Source of the DNA: Gymnogyps californianus
Taxonomy: Eukaryota > Chordata > Aves > Accipitriformes > Cathartidae
Direction: 5' to 3'
Assembly (NCBI RefSeq): GCF_018139145.2
Contig: NC_059471.1
Coordinates: 201,767,494 to 201,831,493, forward strand
DNA length: 64,000 nucleotides
A program made the position numbers and the translations under genes. Under the pieces are notes generated by a model. It was not told the DNA's origin and searched no databases. It saw nothing but the letters and a program-made list of their open reading frames with translations. Each line of letters starts with the position of its first letter. The stretch's first letter is position 1. Of this stretch, positions 1 to 14,519 are shown one piece after another.

Positions 1-3000
1 GTGAGGTCTTTGACTTTACAGGAAATATTTTGCTCCTTTCTTGTAATTTTTGAACATCTATACCATTTTTAAAGACAGAAATCCCCCACCTCTTCCCCTT
101 GAGCACACTGAGAAAGCAACTCTTTTCCTGTGTCATAAATGTTATGCTACTGTCTGTGTGTACCCTCTAGTTCCTATAATGTCACATCACTCTGGACTAG
201 GAGTTTGAGAACAATTATTCATTACTTTAGTGGAAAGAGCACCCAAAATATCCAAGTTTTATATCATCAAAATTAAAATAGTAGATATTAGGCAATGTCA
301 CTCTTATGTTAGTAGCTTTGTCTGCATTGGAGGAAATCCATCCTATGAAAAGCCTTTTATCTGTGTGTAAAAGCATCTTAAAACTGTTTATAATCTTGCT
401 GAATTACATTTGAGTGGTCCTTCTGCTGTGAGAGGTAAATACTAATTTAATTTCACTTTTTGTGGAGCTCTTTTAGTTTCCATGTCGATACCAACAGTTT
501 ATAACTAGTCCTGCCATCACACATCATCGCAGAAAGTGGACTCTCCAATGCTGACTCTCAGAATAAATTGCTTCGAGAAACTGTCGGCAAATAGACTATT
601 GCAATTAGGCAATTTAAAACAGTGCTAATGAGGATAAATTTGTGGGGATATTTGGCATGATTCAATGTGGCTAACAATGATGGCCTCTGCTGTTTCTGCG
701 TAAAATACTAGAATATATGTCATTTGATTGCAAGCAGTAAAACAGTTTTCAGGTATAAACAGGTCAATTCACTGTAGAGCATAGAGACACATAAGCTTAT
801 TATAATAATTTTCAGATCTAAAAATTCTGTCTATCCCTCATAAACATCTCTCCAGGCACCGACACTGCAAATTCTTCCCTGGGTGAGCTGTCCTCTCTAC
901 CTTGAGCAATTTCATTAACTTCACTCTAACTGCCTGTGTAGGAAGAGGTTTCCAAGACCAGGTCAACAGTTTGACTTCCTTTCCCACAGGGTGCTAGAGT
1001 TTATTATAACAAACTTATTTTTGCCATTTTCAATTAATTTTTAAGAGGACAGACTATTTTTGGTAAGCAGTCTAAACCCTGTTATTTGTCCTCTTTTCAT
1101 ATGGATTTTGCCTGCCTGAGGATTTTGTAACATTTTTCCTCTGTTGAGATCTATTCTTACTAGAATCGTTATTTTGGTAAAAGCCATATGCTCGCAGCGA
1201 TGTGGATACCTAAAATGCTGAGGTCGCTTGTACAGTGACACCATTAGGTTTCCGTGTCTCGCGTATTTGTCTCCCTGTTGGATTAACAGTTCTTGCTACG
1301 CCACCAGGAACATCTGTCAATCTTTTCTGCGCTGTCTGGCAGCTTCATTAAGGATCTCAAACGCATGTAAACACCTTGGGGCTGGGGCTGTCTCTGACTT
1401 TTCTCTTGGCCGATGCAGTGCATTTAGCCAGCGCTTAACCAGCTACTGTTCTGAGTAATAACGACACAGATACTATGTGAGTACTCATAAAAAGCAGAAA
1501 ATTCATGGTCTCATTTTGAAGGGTTTGGGAACCAGCCTCTCCCACAAAGGTCATTGGGTTAGGGAGGACTTGGACTTTTCCATGCCAAGCTTTTAATCTC
1601 CAGAATGTCCTTTTTACTTAAAAAAGGCCACATTGTCCCACTGGCTGTTGTTACTGCGGGACGTTCCCAGGTTCTGTTCTGCACTGTGGTTTACTGGTGG
1701 AACGGTATTTGAGGTCCTGGTAATTTGACTTGTTTATTTAGGTGGGGTTTTTCTCGTGTGATCGCTTGAGGGAATCAATGAGTGCTTTTGTTTTTCTTAA
1801 TTTTATTTTATACCTGCATCATAGGTTGTTGGACAGATCAGAGGCATGGTTTGCTCTTGGTACATGCACTTCAGGTGACGTTTCCAATGGCAGCCACATG
1901 AAAAAGAAAGCAAAGAAACATAGTAGACACAATCCTTCCTTAGGGTACAATTACTTTTTAAAAGGTGCATTGATGGAATATGCCTTCTAATCAGGAGATA
2001 CCTCAAGGAGAGGATAAGACCTTCACTGCACGGGTAGGAAGGCAGAGGGATGGGGTTGGTGGTTGCTGGGGCTTTGGCTGCAGAGTGGATGTGGAGTGGG
2101 ATGCCCAGAGCTGTGCATCAGGCAGAGCTGCCCTGAAATACAAGGTCTCCTTTCCCTGTTAGGGTGGAGTTTGTCTTTTTTTGGAATGCAACTTCCTTGG
2201 GCTGAGCATAATTCAAATAATCTGTGATTGATAGCTGTTATTAGTGCTTCTCTTCTCAGATATAGTTCAGGGATGGTGTGAAGAGGGGCAACCAGGAGCC
2301 AGATCTGTCCCATCTGGGGTGGATCTTTTCCATCTATACGTGGTACCTGTGCTTCAGAAATGATGCAAAGACTTTTTTAGTGGATGAGTTATGTATTTTT
2401 TCCTCCAAATCATGTGCAATGTCAGGTGTAGTTTCTCTGCCTAAAATACCTACTTCTTGGGGTTGTTTTCACTACGGAAAGTATGTTATGTTTTCTGACT
2501 TGGCTCAAACAATTCACTTCAGTTACCCAAGTCACAGGATCAAGAAGATGAGGGACTTCTATAACTCTCTTGCAAATTTGCTGAGGTCAGTAGAGTTTTC
2601 CTACCTGCGCCCTCTGAGCTGACCTTACAGAAAATATGGGTGCCTTATCTTGACTATGATTTCCCTCAGGGTAGGTGACATGCACTGGTTAACTGCAGTG
2701 AAAATGAAACAAAAACCTCCCTCCCATGAATTCAGATCCCAAATACTCTCCTAAACTTCCTTCCTGTGCTACTGCTGATATTGACAGTACTAACATAGCT
2801 CTTGCTAACTGAATTCCCGGTGCGCTCTTGTGGGACTTTTCTCTTTCCCATTGGATGTGGATGATGATCTAGGAGCAGTATCCGTATGTGTATCCAAATA
2901 CAGGAGAGAAAGGACGGCAGCTGTAGCTCACAGGAGAGTTTGTTTTGTTGTTTCACTGTAGCTTTAGGTCAGTCTGTTTTCCATGGCATGCAGTTGGCCC

Positions 3001-4247
3001 AGTTCTAAATAGTGTACAGGCTTGCATTTCGTCTGTGTATTTTTCTGTATAAATTATCTCTCTGTATACATTTGTGAATGTATCAATATCTATATATATT
3101 TCTCTTATAAAAAGTTTAAAACTCCATAGAGCTTTTTAAGGCAATGACATAAACTATGGTGTTATTAAAAGACACGAATATGTTGTCGTGTTCTTATATT
3201 TAGCCCAAATTACGGTGAGCAGAGAGTGATTTAGTAGGGCTTTGAGGATGTAATGAGTGCATTAGCAGTCTTAAAAAATCGGTTCATGAATCAAATCCTG
3301 ACTCATGCACAAGAAGTTCTGACTTGCTGAGTTAGTCTGTTGGATTTCACACAGCCAGCAAATTCATGAAGTATGTGAATTATTGGCCTTTCAGCAACTC
3401 CTTTTTCCTTTTTTTAAATACGTCACATTTGCTAATAGTTAAAAAGTTGTTTTCATTCTGAGTACAGACATTTCATATTATAAAATCATTTTGGTAACTG
3501 TAGACTCCTAGTTAGCATTTTCCTGTCCTTTCTTGGTAAAATTGATGCTCAGGTTTCCAGGAGATTTGCATTGGCACAAATCACTGTCCAGCCTCAAAGG
3601 GCCGCAGGCACCTCCTGCACACAGACTGTGCATCTCCTTCTCCCTCCCAGCTGCTCTTCACTCCTCGAGCAGTCATGGCACGGTCAGGATGGCAAAACAG
3701 GTTCCTTAGCCAGAGGAGAGTGCTGGAGACAACATTACCAGTTTTTTTCTCGCATGAAACTCTTGCAAGCAAGCACACTTAGTGGTTTTCTTAATGCCCT
3801 GACACCTGGAGCTCTGCTGTTTCACAGGAATCTGTTTCCCATTTTAAGAAATGTGGTTTTCTACAGAAACTTCAGGAGTCCCCAGTGTCATTTAATGGCT
3901 TAATTTTATAGCACAAATAGTAAGATACCAATATTTACTTTTATTTGCATAAACCTCCTTGTTCTTTTTGAGGCTTAGCTCCTGATTTTTGAATACACAG
4001 CACTGGGAAAAAATATAATAAACATTCAAATACTTTTGTAAATGAATTCTCTCGGGCTGCAAGCAGGGAGAGCTAATATTCTTACATTAGCATGGAAGCG
4101 CCTTAGGCCTTTCTTCTTTCTCCTTTATTGATACCATCTGAAGTGTCTTTAGAGTCAGGTTCTAGATTCATTAAGTCTGGATTTATATGGGTGAGCCATT
4201 GCTAACTAGCCATCATACTCAGTTTACACTAATCCAGCTGACACCTC

Positions 4248-4308
4248 TCTTCATGGAAATCAGTAGAATTACATGATTTACACGAGTATCACTACAAGTA
4301 TATGTCTC
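4248..4308. repeat. Ancient amniote dispersed repeat fragment (weak)
   Basis: The stretch GGAAATCAGTAGAATTACAT followed by GATTTACACGAGTATCACT resembles the motif GACTTCAGTGGAGTTACAC and GGTTTACACCAGTGTAACT of an old amniote element. It is strongly decayed. Confidence 0.4.
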
Positions 4309-7300
4309 CTTACAGCAAGCACTGTTTAACAAGGTCAGGGGACTTCACCAGGTTTGAGCACGACAGGCTGAGTGGCAACTAGCAACTTTGATCACTGCTG
4401 GAGCATTACTGTGCTTTGCTGCAGTGCCTCTTCTCCATGTACAGCACGAGTTGGGTTAACCCTGGCCGTAAAGCTCCTCTGACAATTTGAAGTACTGCTG
4501 TTACAGCTAATGGGACTTGCACATCCTAATCCTTTAGATCACTTTCAGCATCTTAGACTAAATTTAAAAAAAAAGGGAGAAAAAAACAGTGTTAAGCTCA
4601 TGTTAAGGGTCTAACTTAAACTCTCAAAAAACAAGATGATTTGGCATCATTATCTCTGCCTGTTGTTCCTGGGTGTTACTGCTGTTGTGATCCCTTATAA
4701 GAAAGACTCTGACCTGCATGAGATTGAGAGCTTTGGTGAAAAAAATAAACCACTTTAATGAGCAAACATTTAATAGCTTTAATACAAGATTTCCCAACCT
4801 GCTGCCATTTCGTTTTAAAATCACGTGTTATTATGAAAAAGCCATACTCTGACAGTTGTGCCACGTTTTAATGGAGTCCTAGGGCCTAATTCTGCCATTA
4901 AGCAACACTTTGTTCCAGGATCAGTCACAAGGCAATTACCAGGAGTATGTTACTGCACACCATGAGTAAGCATGTGATTTAATTACCTGGTGGAAGATTC
5001 TCATTAGTGTAAAAAGAAATATTGACCTTTCCAGAGTCTAATACCTGAAGTTTAGCAAAACTAGATAAAGCTGTTTTCTGTCTAAAAGCCAAGAGTATTC
5101 ATTGAGCATTGGGAACTCCTTGTAAAAATGTGATGGGAAAAGTTGGCCGCAGCTCTGGAAGAAGTGCAGTACAAGGTGGAGCCTGCACCGTTCCCGGGGA
5201 TGGGAATTTTTCCTTTGACTTGGCAGAGAGCAAGATAAAGATCGGTTTGCTGAGGTCTGAGGGACCAGTTAAACAACTCTGGTGTTGGTCGCATTCTCAT
5301 GGTAAGCCTATAGACTAAATGTGCAACTACTTCAACAAGTAAATGCCTCTAAATTAATACTGATAAGTTAACTCACCTAATCCTTTACTGTAAATAATGT
5401 CTGTTGTGTGCCATATTTTAGCATGTTGGGATCTGAAGAGATTTGTAACAGAGGAGCAGAGTATGCACTCCAATGAGGGAGAGCGACAGTCTGTTAGCAC
5501 ACCTTACTTTTGGGGTTCTTAACTGGGCATTAATCCGTATATGCTTTATTAGCAAAATTCTCCTTTCAAGTCTATTTACATACAACATACTAATCGCCTT
5601 TCATCAGTTTTTTTCAGAGGGAGCGGCAAGAATGACGACAAAACTCGTCTTAGTGTGTTGTGTTTGCAGGTAGCTCAAAGGAGGGAGTTACATGCCGTAG
5701 AGTTTATTCTCATCAGACTGACGTAAAGAAAATCCACTCGTTGCTCACATGTTTTTCTTAAATTTTTTGGTTTTTCTTTATTGAGTGTCATAGTGTTTTT
5801 GTTTGAAAGGTATTTTGCTGCCTTGTAGATTTCTCTGTCGTTTGTCACTATAAAGCTGTTGAGCTGGATTCTCACCTAAGCTCTCTTCTGACTCTGGAGA
5901 TGCATCTTCTCAGATGATGGTTTTGACGTTGGAAGCCAGGGGAGCAGAAGATCTTGGTGTATGCTCACACAGACCTAGACTGGCTCTGACCAGGATGGCT
6001 GCTGGGTGCACTGGGTGTAGCCTTGGTGTGGTGGTTACATTGACCTCAGGTCAGGAGAGCCACAGAGAGCAAACCTGGGAGAAACAAGACAAATGGGGAT
6101 TATAGGGTGGAAGTTTTGGCCTCCGAGGAAAGAGTGCTCTCCTTAAAAAAAAAAAGCAAATTACATGTGGTTTGCTTTTGTTAATGGAACTCATTTGGTG
6201 CACTGAAAAGATTTAAAGCAACAGCATTAGCCAAGAGCATTTAACAATTTATCTTCTGATAATTAAAGAGTTGATTTCATGGGGTGAGGAATCAGGATCT
6301 GCCTCCTTTCCTCACTGAGTACTTTCTGGTTTGCACACAAGCCGGATTGTCTGTCTTGTCTTCACCACTTGAGTGTATTGCAGCTAGCATTGTAGAACAT
6401 GCCATGGTGAAGAAAGGGTGCCTGGAAATGCTATGGCAGGACATGAGCCCACGAAGAGCAGGGACAGCCATTAGCTGTCCAGTATTAGAGTCGCCTTTGC
6501 TTCCCAAGTCATACATCCTGAGGGTTACACAACGTATCGTTTTGTTCATTGTCTGAAAATTTTGTGCGATTAGGGAAGTCCATAATCTGTGGTCTGTTTA
6601 TTCATAAATACCAGCTCAGTAATTTTGTTTAACTTCTCTGACTTTATCTTGGCAAATAGTTATCTCCAATACTGTAGACCATAAATGCCTATAGATGCTA
6701 TGCCTTTTTGGATAGCATTTTTATCGGGGTCTTACCTTGGCCTTCAGAGAAATGCAGAGAAAAAATGTACTCATAATTAACCATATAACATCTGCTCAGA
6801 CAACTTACTGCCTGACTTGCAGATGTGGTTGGATTCGTATGCAGTGTTGCTATTTGCTTTGCAATATATATTACCAAATTTGTGTGTAAGGTTGCTGGAA
6901 TACAGTAGACACCAAGACTACCTACTTTCTGCATAGTGCATCTGTCATGCAGAAGATTCATTCCTTGTGCCACAGAAATATCTCAGGTGGTTCTTGTTCC
7001 CACACAAGGGAAACAGATTTCTTATTTCATTACTTTTGCACTCTCCAAAGTATTGAGTGAGGACTCTGTGTCAGGCAGCGTTGAAATGTTGAAAAGCAGA
7101 AGATAATGGAAGGACAAAAATACGTTCCCCTTCACAGCAGGAATCCCTCTCTACTAAGTAAACAGAGAAAGAATTAATCTTTAAATTCCCTTTTAAAACT
7201 TCCATCTATTTAAATAGGATTATTTGAACAACATAGTACAGGAAGTTATGTAAAGATTTTAATGATGTGCCATGTACCGCTTTCAATTAATAGAGAACTC

Positions 7301-10146
7301 TTTCATTAATTGTATTTTGCTGTTTTGATGAGTAAGTGTTTTCACCTGAAGACGATGAGTGAAAACTATGAAAGTTTTGGCAGAGCGCGTCGCTCTGGCG
7401 GGTGGATGGCCCCGGGCCTGCTCGGGGCAGCTCGTCAAGTAGGTGCCCGTTGCTCCTGAGGTGGCGGTGGGAGCTGCTTGGAGGGAAAACACTGCTTGAT
7501 TTCTCATCCTGGTGGCAACCACGCTGCTTTGATGAATACTGCAGTAAAAGAGCTCGGTTTATGCTGCTTTGAGTAAGAGCTTGATCATACAAGCCTTACT
7601 TAATCAGATTTGTCTTCTTAGACCAAGACCAGAGGTCATTGCAGAGCGTTTCTCTGAGAAGAAACTCTTACAAGGGTGGACTTCAGTTGAGTCCTCTGGC
7701 GTGGGCCGTAGCTCCTCGCAGTTTAGGCCTTGCAGTGAGATTCCTCAGAGGTGTGCAGGTTTCTAGGATTGAAAGAGTAGATTAAGAGAAAAAGGTTTAA
7801 TATGAGATTTATGAACTTCCGGTATTGCACTTGGAGATAGATATTTAAGAACTAAAGTGACCACACACGGCATGTGTTATACAGTTAGAGCCACATATCA
7901 ATCTCCCAGCTGTGGTGCGTGGGGTGATGTAACTGTCCCCTTTGGTCACCACTCATTGTCTTCAACTCGAAATGTTAGCCCTCTTTTTTTTCTTTTTGTG
8001 CTGCTTTTGTAAACCTTTGGGCAGGAGCGCATTCTTGGCATTGTTGGGTGTTTTTGGGGAAAGCAATTCCACGAATTCTTAGCTTTGGGAAGTGATCAGG
8101 CAGAAAGGCGTGAGCTAACGTCGGATGATTTATCATTGTTCCACCAGAAAAGGGACACAAGACCTTAACTACTGGCTGTGTAAGCCAAGAAAGTTATTTT
8201 ACATAGGGTTGTTTAAGCCCGAAACAGGAATAGTGACAGCCTTGCATACTGGAGAGGTGCACTCCTGTTTAAAACCACAGGCATTATATACTTGCATGTT
8301 AATTTTGATAATGCAATAATGGCAAGAAGTATAAAAAGGAGAGATTTGCTTTCAGGAAAAGTATTACGACTGTGAAGGCTTAATATGTAAGATGTTGGGT
8401 ACTTTGTTCAGTCCGGGAGGTCTTTTATCTTTGTGTTTGTAACAATGGTCTTCTCCAACCTACGATTTAAGTTCATTTATGTGCTGTCTCGGTGAGTGAA
8501 GAACTTCCTTTCTGTGATGCTGAGAGAAGGAAAACAGCCTACTTTACTGAGATTCCCCTTTTGTTAGATCTAAAATCAGTTACTGAACATCTGATCGTAT
8601 GTTCCTGAGTTATTCATAGCAGAAACCTTGCATTTAAGCCCCTTTTTTGTTCTACTGCATACACTGTGTAGTAGAAATTGGCTAATTTAAATACAATAGT
8701 TGTAACAGGAATATGTCAAGTGCTGTCTCAACTTCACTCTCTTTCAGAAAGCACTGGCAAATCAGCTAGGCAGTAAATTGTTTTAATTTGCTTATGAATT
8801 CAGTAAGAATTATCTACAAAGTCATCACACTTCTAGGTTTTCTTGGACAAGTCTCTTTTCTCTTCCCAGCAATTTTGTCCAGGCAGAAAAACAAGACTTT
8901 GCCTATATGAAAGCGCCTATGTTGGGCCCTTAGATATGTACGTTAACTGTGTGAAAATTTTACCTAAGGAGGTATTTGATAATTAGGCTAATTAAAAGCA
9001 AGCACTAGGGCAGATTCGCTAAAGATATTTATGGAAAATGTTCCTCTGTATAAACAGAAAGAAAGAAATAGGAGCAAGAAAAAATACAGAAGTTATTATA
9101 AAGGGTGAACCTCACTCTAATGTACAGCTCTTAGATTTGCTTAGGTTTTTCCTCTTGCTTTAAGCAGTCACTGGACATTTCCATACAACAGTGATGCAAA
9201 ATGACCCACCTTCCACATTTGTTTGACTGTCATGTCAGAAGAAGAGCTGCTTAAAAGGATGAAAGCTTTATTTTGCGTCCTTCAGGCTTGAACCAGAACA
9301 GTAACTAGCATGGCTGCTACTTTGGCTTTAAAGATAACACTACTGTGAAGGCTTATCTGTTTTTAGGTACATAGTTTTCTGGGTGATAGTCTTTTGAAGT
9401 TTGTGATGCACTACTTTGTACAAACACATGCATGAAGTGTTTCCAGCCCTGGGTCATGATAAAGCCTCTTTAAAAGAAATCAGGCAGTGTATTTTGTTCT
9501 GGTTCACAAAAGTGGTATTGAATAACATAGTGAAAACCTTTGCTGCTTAGTGAATTGGGAGAGAAACAGCGGTCTGGCCCTCGAGGGAAGAGAGTTGTGA
9601 TGTACAGAGCCTCGAGAAGGTGAGGTCCCAGGGCCTTTGGGTTTATATTCCAAAAGAAATAAAGTACATTTTCTTTTAGAGACAAGTCAGTCTAATTCTG
9701 ACTTCCTTCAAACGGGAACCACAGGCAGAGTCAGGAGCTGGCTATGAAGCAAAGCAGCCCCCCAAGGTGGGAGGGTGAGAACTGAGGGAACTGGGAGGGA
9801 CAGGAAAAGGCTATCTGTTGTGGGAAGCTGCTGGTGTTGGACACGCTTACTTAATCCTAAAGGTTTTCCTTTCCTGACTGCCCCAGAGTTCCCTCCCAGC
9901 CCTCCTGGGTGAGAAATACCTGGTACTCTGGACCTGGCAAAACGTCCATCTCTGAAGGTGCAGAGATTCCTGTTTACAGCTTTGTTAAGAAAGGGAACAC
10001 GTGGAAGGGGAGAGTGAGAGGGGAGGAATACCTGATGGGTCTTGGGGAACTTCTTGTGTTTCCCAGCATGCAAAGGACACAGGAGTTAAACTCACTGCTT
10101 GGAAGATATGACTGTCAATATATGTGTTTGTCCTCAATCTACACAT

Positions 10147-10190
10147 CTGTCTATCTGTGTGTGTGTATGTCTGTCTATGTAATATATAGT
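10147..10190 (+). repeat. Compound CTGT/TG/TATG microsatellite
   Basis: CTGTCTATCTGTGTGTGTGT is followed by ATGTCTGTCTATGTAATATA. It is an imperfect compound repeat. Confidence 0.85.
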
Positions 10191-10580
10191 CATATATTGG
10201 GATTTTATATGGCAATGCAACTTCCAGTTCTGTAAAGAGAGTATTAAGTGAGAAATTGCCTATATTGTTATATAATTACTTAGTAGCATTTGGACTAGAT
10301 GGAAAATAGTGAACAAAAATACTTATTTGAGTTAAAAAACAAAACAAACAAACCCTCCCATTCCTATAAATGAAAAATTATCATATTCAGCATCTGCAGC
10401 TGGAAATGGTTCACCTTCAAACCTGAAAGTGAAAACTCCTTAAAATGAAGGAGTTGGGGAAAAAGAAAAAAATCATAAACCCGTAAATGTACATTTGATT
10501 TTAGAAATTTGAGCTTTAATACTCTGAGAAAGGTGAAGGCATTTGTCTTTTTGCAGTATACATACATGTGTGTCTGTTTT

Positions 10581-10715
10581 CAGTTGCAGTAATATAAACC
10601 TCATCAGAACCACTGGGATTACTTCATGTTGGCACGTGTGAATGTGAGAATAATATTTGGCTTGTGATCTTAGTGTTTTAGCTTCTCACCAGAACTCAAA
10701 TCCACAGGTAAAACA
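10581..10715 (+). repeat. Copy A of a diverged direct-repeat pair
   Basis: Shared blocks with 13067-13181, in the same order and orientation, are TAAACCTCATCA, then ATGTTGGCA (GTGTTGGCA in the other copy), GTGTTTTAGCTTCTCACCAG (ATGTTTTAGCTTCCCGCCAG) and TCAAATCCACAGGTAAA (TCAAATACACAGATAAA). Identity is moderate, with one internal gap of about 20 bp. It could be two copies of one interspersed element or an old local duplication. Confidence 0.6.
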
Positions 10716-10834
10716 CACTGATATTTTCCTGTGAATGTGTGAATTCACAAGGGAAAAAAATGAATGCGTGGAACGGTATCATTAAAGTTGAAAGCTAAAG
10801 AGAAATTGTGCAAAGTCCTAAAACACAGATACTT

Positions 10835-10905
10835 AGGCTGAGATCTGCTTCCATTATAGCTAATGCCAAAAGTCCTATTGTTTTCACTGGGAGCTGCATT
10901 AAGAC
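10835..10905. repeat. Ancient amniote dispersed repeat fragment (weak)
   Basis: The sequence AAAAGTCCTATTGTTTTCAC followed by TGGGAGCTGCATTAAG resembles the common decayed motif AGTCCCATTGACTTCAATGG then GAGCTGCA. The flanks do not align. Confidence 0.35.
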
Positions 10906-13066
10906 TTTTATTGATATCATGCCAGTTTGAATTCCTTCTCTTATTCTTGATCTTGATCTTGACAATCACTTTTTCCATTACAGTTCCATTAAAGATTTAA
11001 AACACAGTACAATAAAACTCAGTGAAAAAATAACTTAATGCATCTAAATTATTATGCAAATAGATACAAATTTAAACTCATTCGTATCATTGCAGTTCTC
11101 TCTTTACGCCAAACAATAGAATCTAAACTTTATTCTTTTCACTTGCTAATCAACTTTTAGTTCACTGTCTTTTTTTTTTCACAGGTTTGTGGATTATCAA
11201 AATAATTGAAAATAATTGGTCTTTCAGTTGTTTTACAGTTAGTACTTGGATAATTAAAAATGAAACGGATTATGCACGTTGTATTTTAATAAAACAATTA
11301 ATTATTATTCGGTGTCTTCTATGGAGTATGCCTGGCAGGGCTCAGCCCCAAACTGACGGAGACCAGTCCAGATCACAGAACTGGCCTCTGTATTTTGGCA
11401 GCAACTGAAATTGCTATTATTGAGTCTCCGCAAGGAAGCAAAAATAAAAAGACTGAACTATCCTTTTTCCTGGGAGAAGTTGCTGCAGCAGAGATTTGGG
11501 AGCAGGGGCAGCGCAGAGGCTGCAGGTGTCAGAGGATACAGGGTCAGCTACGTCTCTTCTTCATTCACTTTGGGATTTTTTCTAAGACTAAGGTAGAGGT
11601 GTCTGTTTTGGGACCATATGTAGATCTAAATAAATAGTCCTTAGACAGTCTGTATCAACATAGTAAATTCAGTCGCAGGTGACCTCAGTATGGTGATCTT
11701 CCATATTATGCATTTACATAATTCAGAAAAATCGTAAACTTGATTTTAAAGACTAATGGCTCAGAATTTGCCTGTAGAAATAAACAGGTATTAACTGGAG
11801 CTGCTGTTGGCTTTCAGTGTGCAACTTTGCTGTCATTCAGACTGATCATGATTTATTTTTGTTTATATGGTTTTGATATGAATTTGAAGATATGATACAA
11901 AGATATGGTTTGAAGAAAATTGATACACTGTCTAAAACATTTGCGGTGGAGAACCAAAGTGTTTTCTCCCATTTTGCTTGTGGGTCTCCACGATGTGAGT
12001 TCATTTGCCTCCAGCTTTTGCATAGGACAGCTGTAGGAGCATTGCTGTACTGTTTTACCACTTCACATGGCAAATATTACAGACAATTAAAGATAGTTTA
12101 AAAAATTACTGTATTTTTCAGATTTGAAAGAGCTTTTGTGAATAGACCAGCCTCTTGTCCACAATCAATATGCAATACAGCTTTCATATTACACCAAGTA
12201 ATAGGGCCTGATGCAGACAAGGGAAGTTCTGCAAGTGTTGACTCCCTGCAAGCTGCCAGGAGCTGAATCCGTTTTGGGACATTTCCACTGCTTATCTACA
12301 TTAGCAAGGTCTTCAGGTAGTGCATACAGACACTGAGTAAAGAGTGGTACAGTAAGAGGCATCGTTCCCTCTTCTGTACATAAGGGCACACAAGCATTAG
12401 ATGCACAGTCTTAAGTTAGTCCCGGCAGCCTGTTGCTCCCTGTGAAGCTCAGGCCAATAGATACGCTTGTTAATGAAGCAGATATGTATGGCCTCCAAAA
12501 GTTTTGGCTGCCCTTTTGACAGGGCAGTTTTTTAATAGGGATAATGTGGGGCTAGGGAGCCTGTCACGTTCACCCAGTGCTGGCTCTGTGGTGGCTACTA
12601 GGAAGCATGAGCATGTTCATGCATTTTCCCTATGTGGTTGGACCAGGAAAAGAAGTGTACATTAGATAAACCCAGTTAATGGAAATATTAGAGACACATT
12701 ATACCTAGGTTTTTCCCCTTCTTTTCATATATTTTATTCTACATACATTTCAAGCAGAACGAGAATTGCCAAAAGGAACGAGTGCCATGCGGGGACGATG
12801 AAACCTGAATTTGGCAGCTCTCAGCCTGCCGAGGGCTAGGAGCAGGGGGGTGCAGCTTTCACAGGGCACCAGACCGGGTAGGCTAGCCCACATGCAAATC
12901 CCGATTTGAACTGTAAAAGCACTTTTGGGATGGGTCTTGCTGGGACGGGTGTTCCAAACCATTCTCATATTCCCAGGGCACATGTATTACTGTTTCAGCA
13001 TTTGGTTGAGACTCACAGAGCTAAGTTAGCTTTACTGCTGAAATCAGGAATGCCAAGTTCTCTCTT

Positions 13067-13181
13067 CAGTAACAGTCATGTAAACCTCATCAAAATTGAT
13101 GGAGTTAGGTCGTGTTGGCATCTTTGGGGGCGAGGACAGTGATGTTTTAGCTTCCCGCCAGACTTCAAATACACAGATAAA
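13067..13181 (+). repeat. Copy B of a diverged direct-repeat pair
   Basis: This is the partner of 10581-10715, about 2.5 kb downstream. The similarity begins near CAGTNNCAGT and ends near ACACAGATAAA; flanking sequence on both sides looks unrelated, which suggests element boundaries. Confidence 0.6.
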
Positions 13182-14519
13182 GGGACTGGTTTCTTTTGCC
13201 TTGCTACAAACCAACCAGCTTCTCACCAATCAGATTTGAGTGAGTTTTGGTGGCGTGAGTCTTTCATTCATTGTGCATGAAGCACGGTGCGAAGCTGTTC
13301 TGCTCGAGCTCTCCTGCTCCCTTGCTTTGCAACAGCTCTGTTCACATGCTCACAGGTGGGCGGGTTTGCCTGGAAATATGCATTGAACCAACGTGGTTTC
13401 ATTCTTCAAGGGTCTTCTAACACTCCACCCAAAAGTTGCTGATAAAATTGTCCTTTCCCTGCAGATTTAGAAAGATCTCTCAGCTCTGCTTTTAGGTAAA
13501 TTTACATTATTTAATGGCATGTGGTGACAAATCTTAGGTGTTGGCGCAGCGCTGGGGTGAATTCTGCACCTGTGGCTAGAAGGGCAGCTCCTGCTTGATA
13601 CCCCTTTAGGGCAGCAAATAGTACTGCCCCACTACCATGTACCCAGCCCCAAACAGCGTTACTGAATTTCTCTAACAGAGTTTCAATTTTTTTCTTAATC
13701 ATTATACACACACATATACAAAAATCCGTGTCTGTTCTGACTGCAGTAGGTTTATGGGCCATGCAAAGGGATTTCACTGAGGAGGGATGCTGGGGAGGAA
13801 GGTGTGATCCAGCCTGGTGTGGCTGCAAGGACATCAGCAGAGCCATTGCTGGCGGCTTTCTGCTTTCTCCTTTCAAAGGAGAGACAGATACTTTCTGTGG
13901 CCAGTGTGGAGTGTTACCTGCCTAAAAAAAAATCCCCTGGTCCTGTATGCTCTCTGTGAGGCCTCTCAGGTGGGTGAACACAAGCTTAGTAGAACACAAG
14001 AGCTCAAATAGTAATCAGGTGGTTGTTTGGATAGTAATATTTTTTTATCCTTTTCTTCACAAAAGGTTCATCAAGGTGTGGGTTACTTGTTAACAGCTGA
14101 AGTCAAGTAGTGATAGGCGAGTGGTTTCTCTCTATTTACACAACATAACACAAGAAAGCTGTGTTTTTGAAATAGTCTGTGTAGGGACTGTAAAAACAAA
14201 TGTGGCTCCACCCTTCACAAACAAAGGCTTTACTGGAAAGGCCGTTTAAAAAGAAAAAAAAAAAGGGTAAAAATACCCTGTTCAGGATGGAAATGAGAAT
14301 CCTGGCCATTCTTCCCTCCATGTTTGCAGACACATCTCTGGTGACTCCATGAGCTCTGCAGAGCTGAGCACAAAGGAGGGAGAGAAAAGCTTTGGGGGGA
14401 CAGTCTCCACATCAACGACCTCCCAAACCTGTGCATTTCTGAAACAGGTTTGAGAAGAGGCTAATGCCATTTGGCTCCTCTAAGAGCTCCTCAGCATAGA
14501 TTGCTGATGGGGGACTTAG

